Of a stretch of 17,816 nucleotides of DNA, positions 1-8,410 are shown one piece after another. The notes under the pieces are model-generated. The model did not search any database, was not told where the DNA came from, and worked only from the letters and a program-made list of their open reading frames with translations. Position 1 is the first letter of the stretch; each line of letters begins with the position of its first letter. The DNA is from Chitinophagaceae bacterium. Lineage in GTDB: Bacteria; Bacteroidota; Bacteroidia; Chitinophagales; Chitinophagaceae. Where the stretch lies: NCBI GenBank assembly GCA_018061385.1, contig JAGOUF010000007.1:1-17816 (forward strand), written 5' to 3'. Made by a program: the position numbers and the translations under genes.

Positions 1-38
1 ATATTTCTTGAAAAAAATTATCAATTAGTTTTACCGCC

Positions 39-761
39 ATGTGGATGATTTGTAAAAAAGAATGGCAACAATTTTTTAGTAACCTCACTGGTTACATGGT
101 TATTTTGGTGTTTTTAATAGTCAATGGTCTAGCATTATTTGTATTTGAAGGCAATATTTTTTCTTTTGGATATGCTACTTTAGATCGCTTCTTTCAATTA
201 GCACCTTGGATTTTACTACTCTTAATTCCTGCAGTAACCATGCGTAGTTTTGCTGATGAATTTAAATTGGGCACTTACGAAGTATTAAAAACATTGCCAC
301 TTACTTCAAGAAACATTGTTACAGGAAAATTTTTAGGAAGCTTTTTTGTAGCAACTATTGCATTACTTCCAACCTTAATTTATATTGTTTCTATTCAACA
401 ATTGGCTGTAGGCAGTGGATTGGATTTTGGTGCAACCATTGGTGCATATATTGGGTTGTTTTTTTTAGCAGCAGTATTTTCTGCTATTGGTATTTGTGCA
501 AGCAGTTTTACCAACAATGCTGTGGTTGCATTTATAATTAGCCTTATTGCTTGTGCTTTGTTATATTATGGATTTAATGCCATTAGCAAATTGCCATTTT
601 TAAGTGGTGGATTAGATTATTATATTGAAATGGCAGGAATTGATTTTCATTATAGTAGTATTAGTAAAGGAGTAGTTGATACTAGAGACATTATTTATTT
701 TACCAGTGTGCTTCTTTTAATGCTTTTTATTACTGAACGAAATTTAAGTAAGAAAATATAA
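39..761 (+). CDS. gldF: GldF, gliding-motility ABC transporter permease subunit
   Basis: A 240-residue, strongly hydrophobic protein with about six predicted membrane segments, recognised as GldF, the inner-membrane permease of the Gld ABC system (GldA ATPase, GldF, GldG) needed for gliding in Bacteroidota. Family hallmarks seen are the start MWMICKKEW, the stretch YATLDRFFQLAPW near residues 45-57, and PAVTMRSFADEFKLGT near 64-80, just after the second membrane segment. The length is normal for the family. The ATG at 39 is preferred because it gives the conserved MW..KKE beginning. gldG follows 61 bp downstream on the same strand, the usual gldFG order. No gldA is seen, and it is often encoded elsewhere. 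Recognition rests on recalled family sequence. Some non-gliding Bacteroidota also carry gldFG, so motility of this organism is not proven. Confidence 0.93.
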   Translation: MWMICKKEWQQFFSNLTGYMVILVFLIVNGLALFVFEGNIFSFGYATLDRFFQLAPWILLLLIPAVTMRSFADEFKLGTYEVLKTLPLTSRNIVTGKFLGSFFVATIALLPTLIYIVSIQQLAVGSGLDFGATIGAYIGLFFLAAVFSAIGICASSFTNNAVVAFIISLIACALLYYGFNAISKLPFLSGGLDYYIEMAGIDFHYSSISKGVVDTRDIIYFTSVLLLMLFITERNLSKKI

Positions 762-822
762 AATACTTACTTCAATTTTCAAAAAGTAACAATGCTTACA
801 TTTTTTCTACTAACATAAAAAC

Positions 823-2523
823 ATGCAAAAAATACTCACTCATAAATTTGGTTTATTCTTTATACTACTTGCATTTGCCATGCTTAATTTTTTGGCAAGT
901 GTTTTTCACTCAAAACTCGATTTAACCAAAGAGAAAAGATTTACAATTAGCAAAGCAACCAAAACAGCATTAAAAGGATTAAATGAAAAAGTTGAAATTA
1001 CTGTTTTTTTAGAAGGCTCTCTTCCGTCAGGGTTTCAAAAATTAGCCAATACAACCAACGATTTTTTAGAGTTACTCAAAGAGAATAGTAGCAAAATTAC
1101 TTACAAGTTTGTTGCACCTTATGCCGATATGGAAGATGCTGATAAAAAGTATCAAGATACTTTAGTAGCAATGGGAGCAACACCAATAAACCTTACTGTA
1201 CAAATAAAACAAGGGCAAGAACAACGTTTAATTTTTCCTTACGCTTGGGCAAAATATGAAGATAGAACAGAACTAATTAATTTATACAATGGTCAAAGCC
1301 GATTAATTACACAAGATGAAATTAATGGAGCAGAAGCCATGATGGAGTATAAATTTTTAAAAGTAATCGATGGCTTTACATCCACTCAAAAACCTTTGGT
1401 AGCTTATTCTTTTGGCAATGGAGAACCTACCAATTATAAAACTTACGATGTATTACAAGCCCTACAAAAAGATTACAATTTATTTACGTTCGATATAAAT
1501 AAAAGAGCCTTCATTCCAGATACATTCAATGTATTAATGATTGTAAAACCAAGTTTAGAGTTTAACGAAGCCGAGAAACTCAAAATTGATCAATACTTAT
1601 TACGTGGTGGTAAAGTGTTGTGTTTTATAGATAATTTAAATGCAGAGCAAGATAGTTTAAGCCTGAAACCTGAATTGGTTGCTTACGATAGAAACTTAAA
1701 CCTTACAGATTTATTGTTTAAATATGGAGTAAGAATAAACACAGATTTAGTAATGGATTTACAATGCGATTTTATGCCATTTGCTGTTGGTGGCACAAGC
1801 GATAAACCTCAATTTGAATTTTTGCATTGGAATTATTATCCCTTGTTCGAAAGTAAAAACAATCATCCAATTAATAAAAATTTAGGATTGGTTGCAAGTC
1901 GTTTTGTAAATTCAATTGATACTGTTAAAGCCAACAACGTTCAAAAAACAATTTTGCTTTCATCGTCTGCAAATTCAAGAAAATTAGGTACGCCAGTAAT
2001 TATTAGTTTAAACGAAAATAGAAATGCACCAGAAGATATTTTGTTTAAACAAAAAGACATTCCTGTAGCAGTTTTATTAGAAGGTAACTTTACTTCTTTA
2101 TATAAAAATAGAATTGCACAAAACCAACTTGATAGTTTGCAAGCAGCAGGAATGCAATTTGTAGCGGAAGGAAATGGAAACGGAAAAATGATTGTAGCAG
2201 CCGATGGGGATATTGTGTTAAACGATGCTTCTCAAAAACAAGGGCCATTGCCAATGGGCATGAATTTATTTACACTAGGTTCTCAGTATGAATACCAATT
2301 TGCCAATAGAGAATTTTTGTTGAATTGTTTAGAATATTTAACCAATAAACAAGGAATTATTGAAGCAAGAAATAAAGAGGTAGTTTTACGATTATTAAAT
2401 ACAAAACAAGTAGAGGAACAACAACTTACTTGGCAAGTTATAAATATTGGATTGCCCATTTTTGTAATTGTAATAATGGGTTTTGGGTATCAGCAAATTC
2501 GTAGAAAGAAATATGCTGCTTAA
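823..2523 (+). CDS. gldG: GldG, gliding-motility ABC system auxiliary/substrate-binding-like protein
   Basis: A 566-residue protein with an N-terminal membrane anchor (about residues 8-28), a large non-cytoplasmic domain, and a C-terminal membrane helix (about 537-557) ending in the positive tail QQIRRKKYAA. The juxtamembrane stretch LDLTKEKRFTISKATK (about 33-48) and the following EKVEITVFLEG are typical of GldG and related ABC-type auxiliary proteins. Family knowledge: GldG acts with GldF and GldA at the cytoplasmic membrane and is required for gliding in Flavobacterium, but the transported substrate is unknown. It lies 61 bp after gldF and 19 bp before the terC-type gene, so the three are probably co-transcribed. 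Length and domain order look complete, with no frameshift or truncation. Confidence 0.92.
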   Translation: MQKILTHKFGLFFILLAFAMLNFLASVFHSKLDLTKEKRFTISKATKTALKGLNEKVEITVFLEGSLPSGFQKLANTTNDFLELLKENSSKITYKFVAPYADMEDADKKYQDTLVAMGATPINLTVQIKQGQEQRLIFPYAWAKYEDRTELINLYNGQSRLITQDEINGAEAMMEYKFLKVIDGFTSTQKPLVAYSFGNGEPTNYKTYDVLQALQKDYNLFTFDINKRAFIPDTFNVLMIVKPSLEFNEAEKLKIDQYLLRGGKVLCFIDNLNAEQDSLSLKPELVAYDRNLNLTDLLFKYGVRINTDLVMDLQCDFMPFAVGGTSDKPQFEFLHWNYYPLFESKNNHPINKNLGLVASRFVNSIDTVKANNVQKTILLSSSANSRKLGTPVIISLNENRNAPEDILFKQKDIPVAVLLEGNFTSLYKNRIAQNQLDSLQAAGMQFVAEGNGNGKMIVAADGDIVLNDASQKQGPLPMGMNLFTLGSQYEYQFANREFLLNCLEYLTNKQGIIEARNKEVVLRLLNTKQVEEQQLTWQVINIGLPIFVIVIMGFGYQQIRRKKYAA

Positions 2524-2542
2524 TTTTTATATCAATTTAATT

Positions 2543-3505
2543 ATGACAAAAGATCAAATAGTTTACTTAGTTTTTGGAATTGTATTGTTAGTGGCATTAA
2601 TTTTTGATTTGGGCTTGCTCAACAAAAAAAATAAAGTCATTACCATTAAAGCAGCATTGCTACAAACCTTTTTATGGGTAAGCTTGGCATTGGCTTTTTT
2701 TGGTTTCATGTGGTTTGAAGAAGGACAAACATTGGCACTACAATATTTAAGTGCTTATTTAATGGAATGGAGTTTAAGCATCGACAATATTTTTGTGTTC
2801 ATATTAATATTCTCTGCATTTGGGGTTAAAGAAAAATATTATGGTAGAGTATTGCTATTGGGTATTTTAATGGCCATTGTTTTTAGAATTGTTTTTATAA
2901 CAGTTGGTGTGGCGTTGGTAGAAAGATTTGAATGGGTACTGTACATCTTTGGAGCTTTTCTTGTTTTTACAGGATATAAAATGTTTAGCTCTCACGATGA
3001 TGATGCTGAGTTTAAACCACAAGAAAGCAAAGTGTATAAATTCTTACAAAAATTTTTACCACTTGCTCCACACGATGGAAATGGTAAATATGTGATAAAA
3101 GAAAATGGCAAACCAGTTTATACAACCTTGTTTGTTGTTGTAATTATGCTGGCAGCAATCGACTTGGTTTTTGCATTAGATAGCATTCCTGCTGTAATGG
3201 GAATTAGTAGAGATAAATTGGTAATTTATACTTCAAATATTTTTGCTGTATTGGGCTTACGAAGTTTGTTTTTCTTATTAAGAGGAGCAGTTTCTAAATT
3301 CGATTATTTACAACAAGGCATTGCCATTGTGCTTGTATTTATTGGTATTAAAATGCTTGGAGAGCATTACATTAGTCAATGGGTTAGTAAGCCTATGCAA
3401 GTAGCAATTTCATTGTTCATTATTTTAGTTTGTATTAGTGGTTCTATTTTTTATTCCATTTTTGTAAATAAAAAAGGGTTGCCAAAAGATGTGGAAGAAA
3501 AATAA
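2543..3505 (+). CDS. TerC/Alx-family integral membrane protein
   Basis: A 320-residue polytopic protein of the TerC/Alx family, with about eight to nine hydrophobic segments. The two family acidic motifs lie in membrane segments: SLSIDNIFVF with D81, and AAIDLVFALDSIPAV with D207 and D213. A short hydrophilic loop with HDDDAE (about 151-156) separates the halves. Homologues such as Escherichia coli Alx and Bacillus MeeF/MeeY have been linked to manganese export or metalation of secreted proteins; tellurite resistance is the historical name. The substrate here cannot be read from sequence. The ATG at 2543, 19 bp after gldG stops, is preferred over an in-frame start at 2483 that would overlap gldG by 41 bp and add 20 non-family residues. 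No separate leader or metal riboswitch fits in that gap. Confidence 0.9.
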   Translation: MTKDQIVYLVFGIVLLVALIFDLGLLNKKNKVITIKAALLQTFLWVSLALAFFGFMWFEEGQTLALQYLSAYLMEWSLSIDNIFVFILIFSAFGVKEKYYGRVLLLGILMAIVFRIVFITVGVALVERFEWVLYIFGAFLVFTGYKMFSSHDDDAEFKPQESKVYKFLQKFLPLAPHDGNGKYVIKENGKPVYTTLFVVVIMLAAIDLVFALDSIPAVMGISRDKLVIYTSNIFAVLGLRSLFFLLRGAVSKFDYLQQGIAIVLVFIGIKMLGEHYISQWVSKPMQVAISLFIILVCISGSIFYSIFVNKKGLPKDVEEK

Positions 3506-3580
3506 TTAACGATGATTTTTTGTGAATTGTTAATATAAAAAAGTGTTTCCAAATATCCATAAACATCAACCAAAACACAA

Positions 3581-6046
3581 TTGCGTTATAGCATTCAACA
3601 TATTGTTTCTATCGTTCATGCAACTGTAACAAATATTGTTGATGCAGAAGTTGAACAGCTGTTAATTGATAGCAGAAAAATTATTTTCCCCAAAACATCG
3701 TTGTTTTTTGCATTGCATAGCAATAGAAGAAATGGACATTCCTTTATTGAAGATGTTTACAAACGTGGCGTTAGAAATTTTGTGGTTGATGAATTGGTAG
3801 ATGAATTAGTTGATGAAACAAAATATCCTGAAGCCAATTTTTTGCAGGTTTCAAATACATTAAAAGCTTTACAACAATTGGTTGCTTATCATCGCTCTAA
3901 TTTCACAATTCCAGTTATTGGTATTACAGGCAGCAATGGAAAAACAATTGTAAAAGAATGGTTGTACCAGCTATTGAATGTTGATTACAATATTGTTCGT
4001 AGCCCAAGAAGTTACAACTCACAAATTGGTGTTCCATTAAGTGTTTGGCAAACCAATCAAAAACATACAATGGGCATTTTTGAGGCCGGCATTTCTACTA
4101 TCAATGAAATGGAAAATCTGGCAACAATCATTCAACCAACTCTTGGAATCTTAACCAATATTGGAAATGCTCATAGCGAAGGTTTTGAAAGCAATGAACA
4201 AAAACTTCAAGAAAAATTAAACCTGTTTACAACTGCAAATGCTGTTATTGCCAGAGAGGTTGATGTAGAAAATACAATTACAAATTTGCCTTTTCTTTTA
4301 TGGGGTAATTCTGCTAAATGTGTTTTCAAAATTGAACAATTAAAATACAATGTTCAGCATTCGATAGTTCAAATTCTACATAAAGAGCAACTGCATAAAA
4401 TAACAATACCATTTACCGATGTTGCAAGTGTAGAAAATGCCATTACTTGTATTTGTGTAATGCTACATTTAAATTATGATTCTATAATTATTCAGCAAAG
4501 AATACAACAATTGCAACCTGTTGAAATGCGTATGCAATTAAAGAAAGCCAATAACAATTGTTCCATCATTAACGATAGTTATAGCAACGACATTTCATCC
4601 TTAAGTATTGCACTAGATTATTTGTTGCAACAATCTGGTTCAAATAAAACAACAGTTATTCTTTCCGATATTTTACAATCAGGTTTGCCTGATGATGTTT
4701 TATACAAACAAGTTATAGCTGAACTACAACAAAGAAGTGTTCAAAAATTTATTGGTATTGGTGAGCAATTATTTAATCATCAATCATTGTTTAAGAATGC
4801 TGTTGTAGAAGCTGCTTTTTTTATTTCTGTTGAAGATTTTTTTGCCAACACTACAACACACTATTTTAAAGATGAGTTTATATTGTTGAAAGGTGCAAGG
4901 ATTTTTGCCTTTGAAAGAATTGGTAAATGGCTTGAGCAAAAAGTGCATCAAACCATTATGGAAATTAACCTTTCGGCAATGGCAAACAATTTAAAAGCCT
5001 ACCAAAATTATTTGCAGCCAACTACTAAGTTAATGGCAATGGTGAAAGCCTTTAGTTATGGTAGTGGTACAGCAGAAGTTGCAAGATTATTACAATACCA
5101 TAAAGTAGATTATTTGGCTGTTGCTTATGCCGATGAAGGTGTTGAGTTACGCAAGGCTGCAATTGGCTTGCCAATTATGGTAATGAATGCAGATGAAGCA
5201 AGTTTTGATGTGTTGATTGAATACAATTTGGAGCCTGAAATTTATTCCTTCAATATTTATCAAAGTTTTCATCAGTATTTAGTACAACAAGGTATTCAAC
5301 AATTTCCTGTACACATAAAGTTAAATACTGGAATGAATCGTTTGGGTTTTGATGAGGATGACGTAAGTTCATTGTCGGCTTCATTAAAACAAAATACAAC
5401 TATGAAAGTGCAAACTGTTTTTTCACATTTCACCAGCAGTGAAAATGAAGAACATGATGAGTTTACAAACCAACAAGTAACATTGTTCAATAAAATGTGT
5501 ACTGGTATTCAACAACAATTAAACTATCCATTTATTAAACATATTGCCAATACTGCTGGTATTTTTAGGCATCCTCAATACCAAATGGATATGGTTCGTT
5601 TAGGCATTGGTTTATATGGAGTTGATAGTGCCAATGGTAAAGAAATTCAATTACAAACCGTAGCAACGTTAAAAACAACCATTGCACAAATACGAAAAGT
5701 AAAAGCAGGAGAAACAATTGGTTACAACAAACGTGGTATACTTACAAAAGATAGCACCATTGCAACAATTAGAATTGGTTATGCCGATGGATTTAGTAGA
5801 AAACTAAGCAATGGAGTTGGTACTGTTGTAGTAAACAATCAACTAGCAAAAGTAATTGGCAATGTATGTATGGATATGGCGATGATTGATATAACGCATA
5901 TCAACAATGTAAAAGAAGGTGATGTTGTTGAAGTATTTGGCAACAATTTACCTATACAAGAAGTGGCTAAAAATTGTGAAACAATTGCTTATGAAATAAT
6001 GACATCCATTAGCCAGCGTGTTAAAAGAGTATATATAGAAGAATAA
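3581..6046 (+). CDS. murF/alr: Bifunctional UDP-MurNAc-tripeptide:D-Ala-D-Ala ligase / alanine racemase
   Basis: An 821-residue fusion of two cytoplasmic peptidoglycan-precursor enzymes. Residues 1 to about 455 are MurF, which adds D-Ala-D-Ala to the UDP-MurNAc-tripeptide; the ATP-binding motif GITGSNGKT is at 114-122. From about residue 460 (MEINLSAMANNLKAY) the protein is a PLP-dependent alanine racemase. K489 in MVKAFSYGSG is the expected Schiff-base lysine and Y715 in TIGYNKRG the opposing catalytic tyrosine, followed by RIGYADGF and GNVCMDMAMID. The fusion links D-Ala supply to its use and is known throughout Bacteroidota. The start is TTG at 3581: an in-frame TAA at 3560 blocks any earlier start, and MRYSIQHI matches the usual N-terminus. 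A small tandem VDEL repeat (3785-3817) lies in the MurF N-terminal domain. Confidence 0.95.
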   Translation: MRYSIQHIVSIVHATVTNIVDAEVEQLLIDSRKIIFPKTSLFFALHSNRRNGHSFIEDVYKRGVRNFVVDELVDELVDETKYPEANFLQVSNTLKALQQLVAYHRSNFTIPVIGITGSNGKTIVKEWLYQLLNVDYNIVRSPRSYNSQIGVPLSVWQTNQKHTMGIFEAGISTINEMENLATIIQPTLGILTNIGNAHSEGFESNEQKLQEKLNLFTTANAVIAREVDVENTITNLPFLLWGNSAKCVFKIEQLKYNVQHSIVQILHKEQLHKITIPFTDVASVENAITCICVMLHLNYDSIIIQQRIQQLQPVEMRMQLKKANNNCSIINDSYSNDISSLSIALDYLLQQSGSNKTTVILSDILQSGLPDDVLYKQVIAELQQRSVQKFIGIGEQLFNHQSLFKNAVVEAAFFISVEDFFANTTTHYFKDEFILLKGARIFAFERIGKWLEQKVHQTIMEINLSAMANNLKAYQNYLQPTTKLMAMVKAFSYGSGTAEVARLLQYHKVDYLAVAYADEGVELRKAAIGLPIMVMNADEASFDVLIEYNLEPEIYSFNIYQSFHQYLVQQGIQQFPVHIKLNTGMNRLGFDEDDVSSLSASLKQNTTMKVQTVFSHFTSSENEEHDEFTNQQVTLFNKMCTGIQQQLNYPFIKHIANTAGIFRHPQYQMDMVRLGIGLYGVDSANGKEIQLQTVATLKTTIAQIRKVKAGETIGYNKRGILTKDSTIATIRIGYADGFSRKLSNGVGTVVVNNQLAKVIGNVCMDMAMIDITHINNVKEGDVVEVFGNNLPIQEVAKNCETIAYEIMTSISQRVKRVYIEE

Positions 6047-6054
6047 ATTTTTGT

Positions 6055-6261
6055 ATGGAATTAATGAGTTACATAATTATCGTTTTACTACTATTGGCAA
6101 TTATCATTTTTGCCTTTAAAGCATATGCAATATTTAAGTTTGGTATGCAAAAAACGTATCAGCTTACAGGCAAACAAATTTTTTACCAATACATCTTTCT
6201 AATTTGTTTAGCCTTGTCAATCTTGGTAAAATATTGGGATAAAATTATGCAACAATACTAA
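6055..6261 (+). CDS. Small two-helix membrane protein, unknown function
   Basis: A 68-residue open frame starting 8 bp after murF/alr on the same strand. It has two hydrophobic stretches, about residues 6-23 (YIIIVLLLLAIIIFAF) and 44-61 (YQYIFLICLALSILV), separated by a basic/aromatic loop (FKFGMQKTYQLTGKQIF). This pattern, the tight spacing and codon use like its neighbours favour a real small membrane protein co-transcribed with murF/alr. I do not recognise the family. A second ATG at 6064 is also possible. Its TAA overlaps the TAG of the oppositely oriented thioredoxin-like gene by 4 bp, so the two genes end tail to tail. Confidence 0.55.
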   Translation: MELMSYIIIVLLLLAIIIFAFKAYAIFKFGMQKTYQLTGKQIFYQYIFLICLALSILVKYWDKIMQQY

Positions 6262-6917
6262 TGGTTCAATGCTAAATAAGCTTGTTTAAATGCTACTTTT
6301 TGAGGATTATAGCGTTTAAAAAAAGTATTTAATAGCTCGTATTTACTGCTGTTCATTTTACCTTCCAATAATTTTTGTCCATCTTCTGCAAAAATTTTCA
6401 TAGCATCATTTATAGTTATTTTTTGTGTTGCAGCAAACAACATAAAATCTATTTTAGCCAACTCTCTAGGGTAAGCAGCATTTTCAATGTCCAATTCTCC
6501 ATTGGTATTAAAAAGTCTATAAGTTGGATAATTCCCACCTGCCAAAGCAATTTCATAAGTGCTAGCTGGGGAGTATAAATGAACAGCATTGGGCATAGAT
6601 AAGTTGTGTAAAGCAGTTTTCCATTCCTCTGTACTTTGTTTAAAACTAATCGTTATAAAAACAATATTGCTATCCATTTTCATGGTGTGTAAACGTTGTT
6701 GTAACAATTGAGAATATGGCATTTCAGCTCTACAAGGTGGGCAGCTTGGAAACCAACAATCAACATAAACAACCTTCCCTTTTAAGCTATCTAAATTGTA
6801 CTTTTTGCCACTTGTATCTTCAAACGTAAATTGTTTTAGTTTGTATTGTGGCTGTTGGGCAAAACCAAAAATGCTCCAGCATAAAAGAAACGTTAATTGT
6901 ACAAGCTTTTTATTCAT
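6258..6917 (-). CDS. Secreted TlpA-like thioredoxin-fold protein
   Basis: A 219-residue exported protein. The N-terminus MNKKLVQLTFLLCWSIFGFA is a typical signal peptide, probably cleaved just before QQPQ, with no lipobox cysteine at the expected site. The mature part is a TlpA/AhpC-type thioredoxin domain: CWFPSCPPCRAEMP contains the redox pair C59 and C62 (CPPC), followed by the expected beta strands and a GGNYPTYRLFN segment that holds the cis-proline (YPT). A C-terminal extension of about 50 residues after the domain is not recognisable. The likely role is reduction of periplasmic disulfides, for example in cytochrome or lipoprotein maturation, but the partner cannot be inferred. The ATG at 6917 is chosen over an in-frame ATG at 6950 because it puts the signal peptide at the N-terminus; the longer form would run through the promoter region. 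The stop is TAG. Confidence 0.85.
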   Translation of the reverse strand: MNKKLVQLTFLLCWSIFGFAQQPQYKLKQFTFEDTSGKKYNLDSLKGKVVYVDCWFPSCPPCRAEMPYSQLLQQRLHTMKMDSNIVFITISFKQSTEEWKTALHNLSMPNAVHLYSPASTYEIALAGGNYPTYRLFNTNGELDIENAAYPRELAKIDFMLFAATQKITINDAMKIFAEDGQKLLEGKMNSSKYELLNTFFKRYNPQKVAFKQAYLALNH

Positions 6918-6923
6918 AAAGTT

Positions 6924-6953
6924 TAAAGATAAGTGAAGCTTTGTAAACACAAA
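6924..6953 (-). promoter_or_regulatory. Candidate promoter for the TlpA-like gene
   Basis: Read on the minus strand, TTTG (6953-6950) is followed by an 18-nt spacer and TATCTTTA (6931-6924), a 7 of 8 match to the Bacteroidota -7 element TAnnTTTG with the expected -33 TTG. The -7 element ends only 6 nt before the chosen start codon at 6917, so a transcript from here would have almost no leader. That, and the final A instead of G, lower the confidence. Confidence 0.4.
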
Positions 6954-6981
6954 TTGCCACTATTCATTTCCCCTATCTTTG
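6954..6981 (+). promoter_or_regulatory. Promoter for lspA (Bacteroidota consensus)
   Basis: TTG at 6954-6956, a 17-nt spacer, then TATCTTTG at 6974-6981: a full match to the Bacteroidota sigma-A consensus TTG-N(17-23)-TAnnTTTG. Transcription would begin a few bases after 6981, leaving a leader of roughly 15-20 nt before the GTG start at 7005. Its -33 element directly abuts that of the divergent thioredoxin promoter (CAAATTG at 6950-6956). Confidence 0.6.
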
Positions 6982-7004
6982 CCCATCTAAAAATTTTTAG
7001 CACA

Positions 7005-7691
7005 GTGAAAGCAAGAAATATAATTTTAATTATTCTAGCAATTATCCTAGCCGATCAGGCCTTAAAGTTTTACATAAAATTAAATTATTATACAGGGGAA
7101 GAACATAAAATTGTAGGCGATTGGTTTCGTTTGCATTTTGTTGAAAACGAAGGCATGGCTTGGGGTTGGAAATTTGGTGGAGGATTTGGTAAAATTGCAC
7201 TAACACTTTTTAGATTGGCTGCTGTTATTTGGGGTACTTTTTTAATTAAAGATTTTATTCAAAAAAAAATGCACAAGGGCTTTATTATTTGTGCAGGTTT
7301 AATTTATGCAGGTGCATTGGGTAACTTGTTAGATAGTATGTTTTATGGATTAATTTTCGACATTAGTTACGATGAACAGCATCCTCAATATTTTATGGTT
7401 GTAGCAAAAGCTTTTGCCAACGAACATTATGGAAGTTTCTTGCATGGTAAGGTTGTAGATATGTTTTATTTTCCTTTAATGAAAGGCAATTTTCCTACTT
7501 GGATGCCTTTTTGGAGTGGAGAAGAATTTGAGTTTTTTAGACCTGTTTTTAACATTGCCGATGCTTCAATTTCTGTAGGTGTAATCGCTATTTTATTGTT
7601 TCAAAATAAATTTTTTAAACATACAGAAGTTAAAAAAACATCCACCATTGAAACTAAAAGTTTGGTAGACGACAATAGTCAAGTATCATAA
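7005..7691 (+). CDS. lspA: Lipoprotein signal peptidase (signal peptidase II)
   Basis: A 228-residue four-helix membrane aspartyl protease that removes signal peptides from diacylglyceryl-modified prolipoproteins. Visible hallmarks are ADQALKF in helix 1 (D17), VENEGMAWG (about 46-54), GALGNLLDSMFYG with catalytic D110, and FRPVFNIADASIS with catalytic D186. The 75 residues between the aspartates include a long loop ending HGKVVDMFYFP and PFWSGEEFEFFRP, the enlarged form normal in Bacteroidota LspA. The start is taken as GTG at 7005 (MKARNIILII). An in-frame ATG at 6933 would add 24 residues without family similarity and run through the promoter at 6954-6981. The tail after about residue 205 is hydrophilic and variable. 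Confidence 0.93.
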   Translation: MKARNIILIILAIILADQALKFYIKLNYYTGEEHKIVGDWFRLHFVENEGMAWGWKFGGGFGKIALTLFRLAAVIWGTFLIKDFIQKKMHKGFIICAGLIYAGALGNLLDSMFYGLIFDISYDEQHPQYFMVVAKAFANEHYGSFLHGKVVDMFYFPLMKGNFPTWMPFWSGEEFEFFRPVFNIADASISVGVIAILLFQNKFFKHTEVKKTSTIETKSLVDDNSQVS

Positions 7692-7766
7692 ATTTTTTAA
7701 CCAGCAGTTGTTCAACTATCAACGTTCTCGGTGTCACTCACTTCAAGGGTTATAACTTTATTCAGC

Positions 7767-8399
7767 ATGAGCAATCAACTTAACTATAAAAATTATTTCA
7801 TAGCAGCAATTATTAGTTGCATATTATCTGCTGTACTTTTTTATAGTTCATATTCAGCTGGAAAAATCAATCTCTTTCTTTTTTTAAACAATGATTTTGG
7901 TATAGTTGCAGATGTTTTTTTTACCCTCTGGACCAACCTTGGCGATGGTGCTATTTGGGCAGTTTTATTGTTTGTCTTTTTAAAATATAGCAAAAAAAAT
8001 ATTCCACTTTTAATTGCAGCTTTTATAATATGTACAGTTTTAGTACAAGTTTGTAAATACATTATTGTGCCTAACGAGTTAAGGCCAGTTGCTGCAATTC
8101 AATCAACATCATTAATTCATATTGTACAGTTTATTGAACCACATGAAACTGCAAGCTTTCCGTCAGGACATACATCGGCAGCGTTTAGCTTTTTCTTAAT
8201 CGGCTGTTTGCTCATCAATAAAAAATGGATAGTTCCAATTGGGCTTTTATATGCAGTATTGGTAGGTTATTCAAGAGTTTATGTAGCACAACATTTTCCT
8301 TTCGATGTTGCAGCAGGTATGTTGGTTGGAGTAGTAACAGTTGGGTTATCAATACTCATTCAAAACTGGTGGAATAAAAGAACATCCAAATTTTCTTAA
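7767..8399 (+). CDS. PAP2-family membrane phosphatase
   Basis: A 210-residue protein with about six membrane segments and the three-part phosphatidic acid phosphatase type 2 signature: K97...RP (R106-P107), FPSGHTSAAFS with H135, and YSRVYVAQHFPFD with R170, H176 and D180. H176 would be the phosphorylated nucleophile, assisted by D180. PAP2 membrane enzymes hydrolyse lipid phosphates or pyrophosphates such as undecaprenyl pyrophosphate, phosphatidate, or lipid A phosphate, with the active site facing the periplasm. The exact substrate cannot be assigned. ATG at 7767 is preferred over an in-frame GTG at 7731, which would add a non-hydrophobic 12-residue lead. It follows lspA by 75 bp on the same strand; undecaprenyl-phosphate recycling would suit an envelope neighbourhood, but that is inference. 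Confidence 0.88.
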   Translation: MSNQLNYKNYFIAAIISCILSAVLFYSSYSAGKINLFLFLNNDFGIVADVFFTLWTNLGDGAIWAVLLFVFLKYSKKNIPLLIAAFIICTVLVQVCKYIIVPNELRPVAAIQSTSLIHIVQFIEPHETASFPSGHTSAAFSFFLIGCLLINKKWIVPIGLLYAVLVGYSRVYVAQHFPFDVAAGMLVGVVTVGLSILIQNWWNKRTSKFS

Positions 8400-8410
8400 T
8401 TACTGTTTTT

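Noticed and set aside
2483..2542. Longer N-terminus of the TerC-family protein
   Set aside because: It would overlap gldG by 41 bp, adds 20 residues unlike the family, and a good ATG lies at 2543.
2524..2542. Manganese riboswitch (yybP-ykoY type) ahead of the TerC/Alx gene
   Set aside because: Only 19 bp separate it from gldG, too short for the aptamer.
3506..3580. Promoter or terminator between the TerC gene and murF/alr
   Set aside because: No TAnnTTTG box with a TTG at proper spacing and no GC stem; only a 5-bp TTAAC/GTTAA pairing that could be chance.
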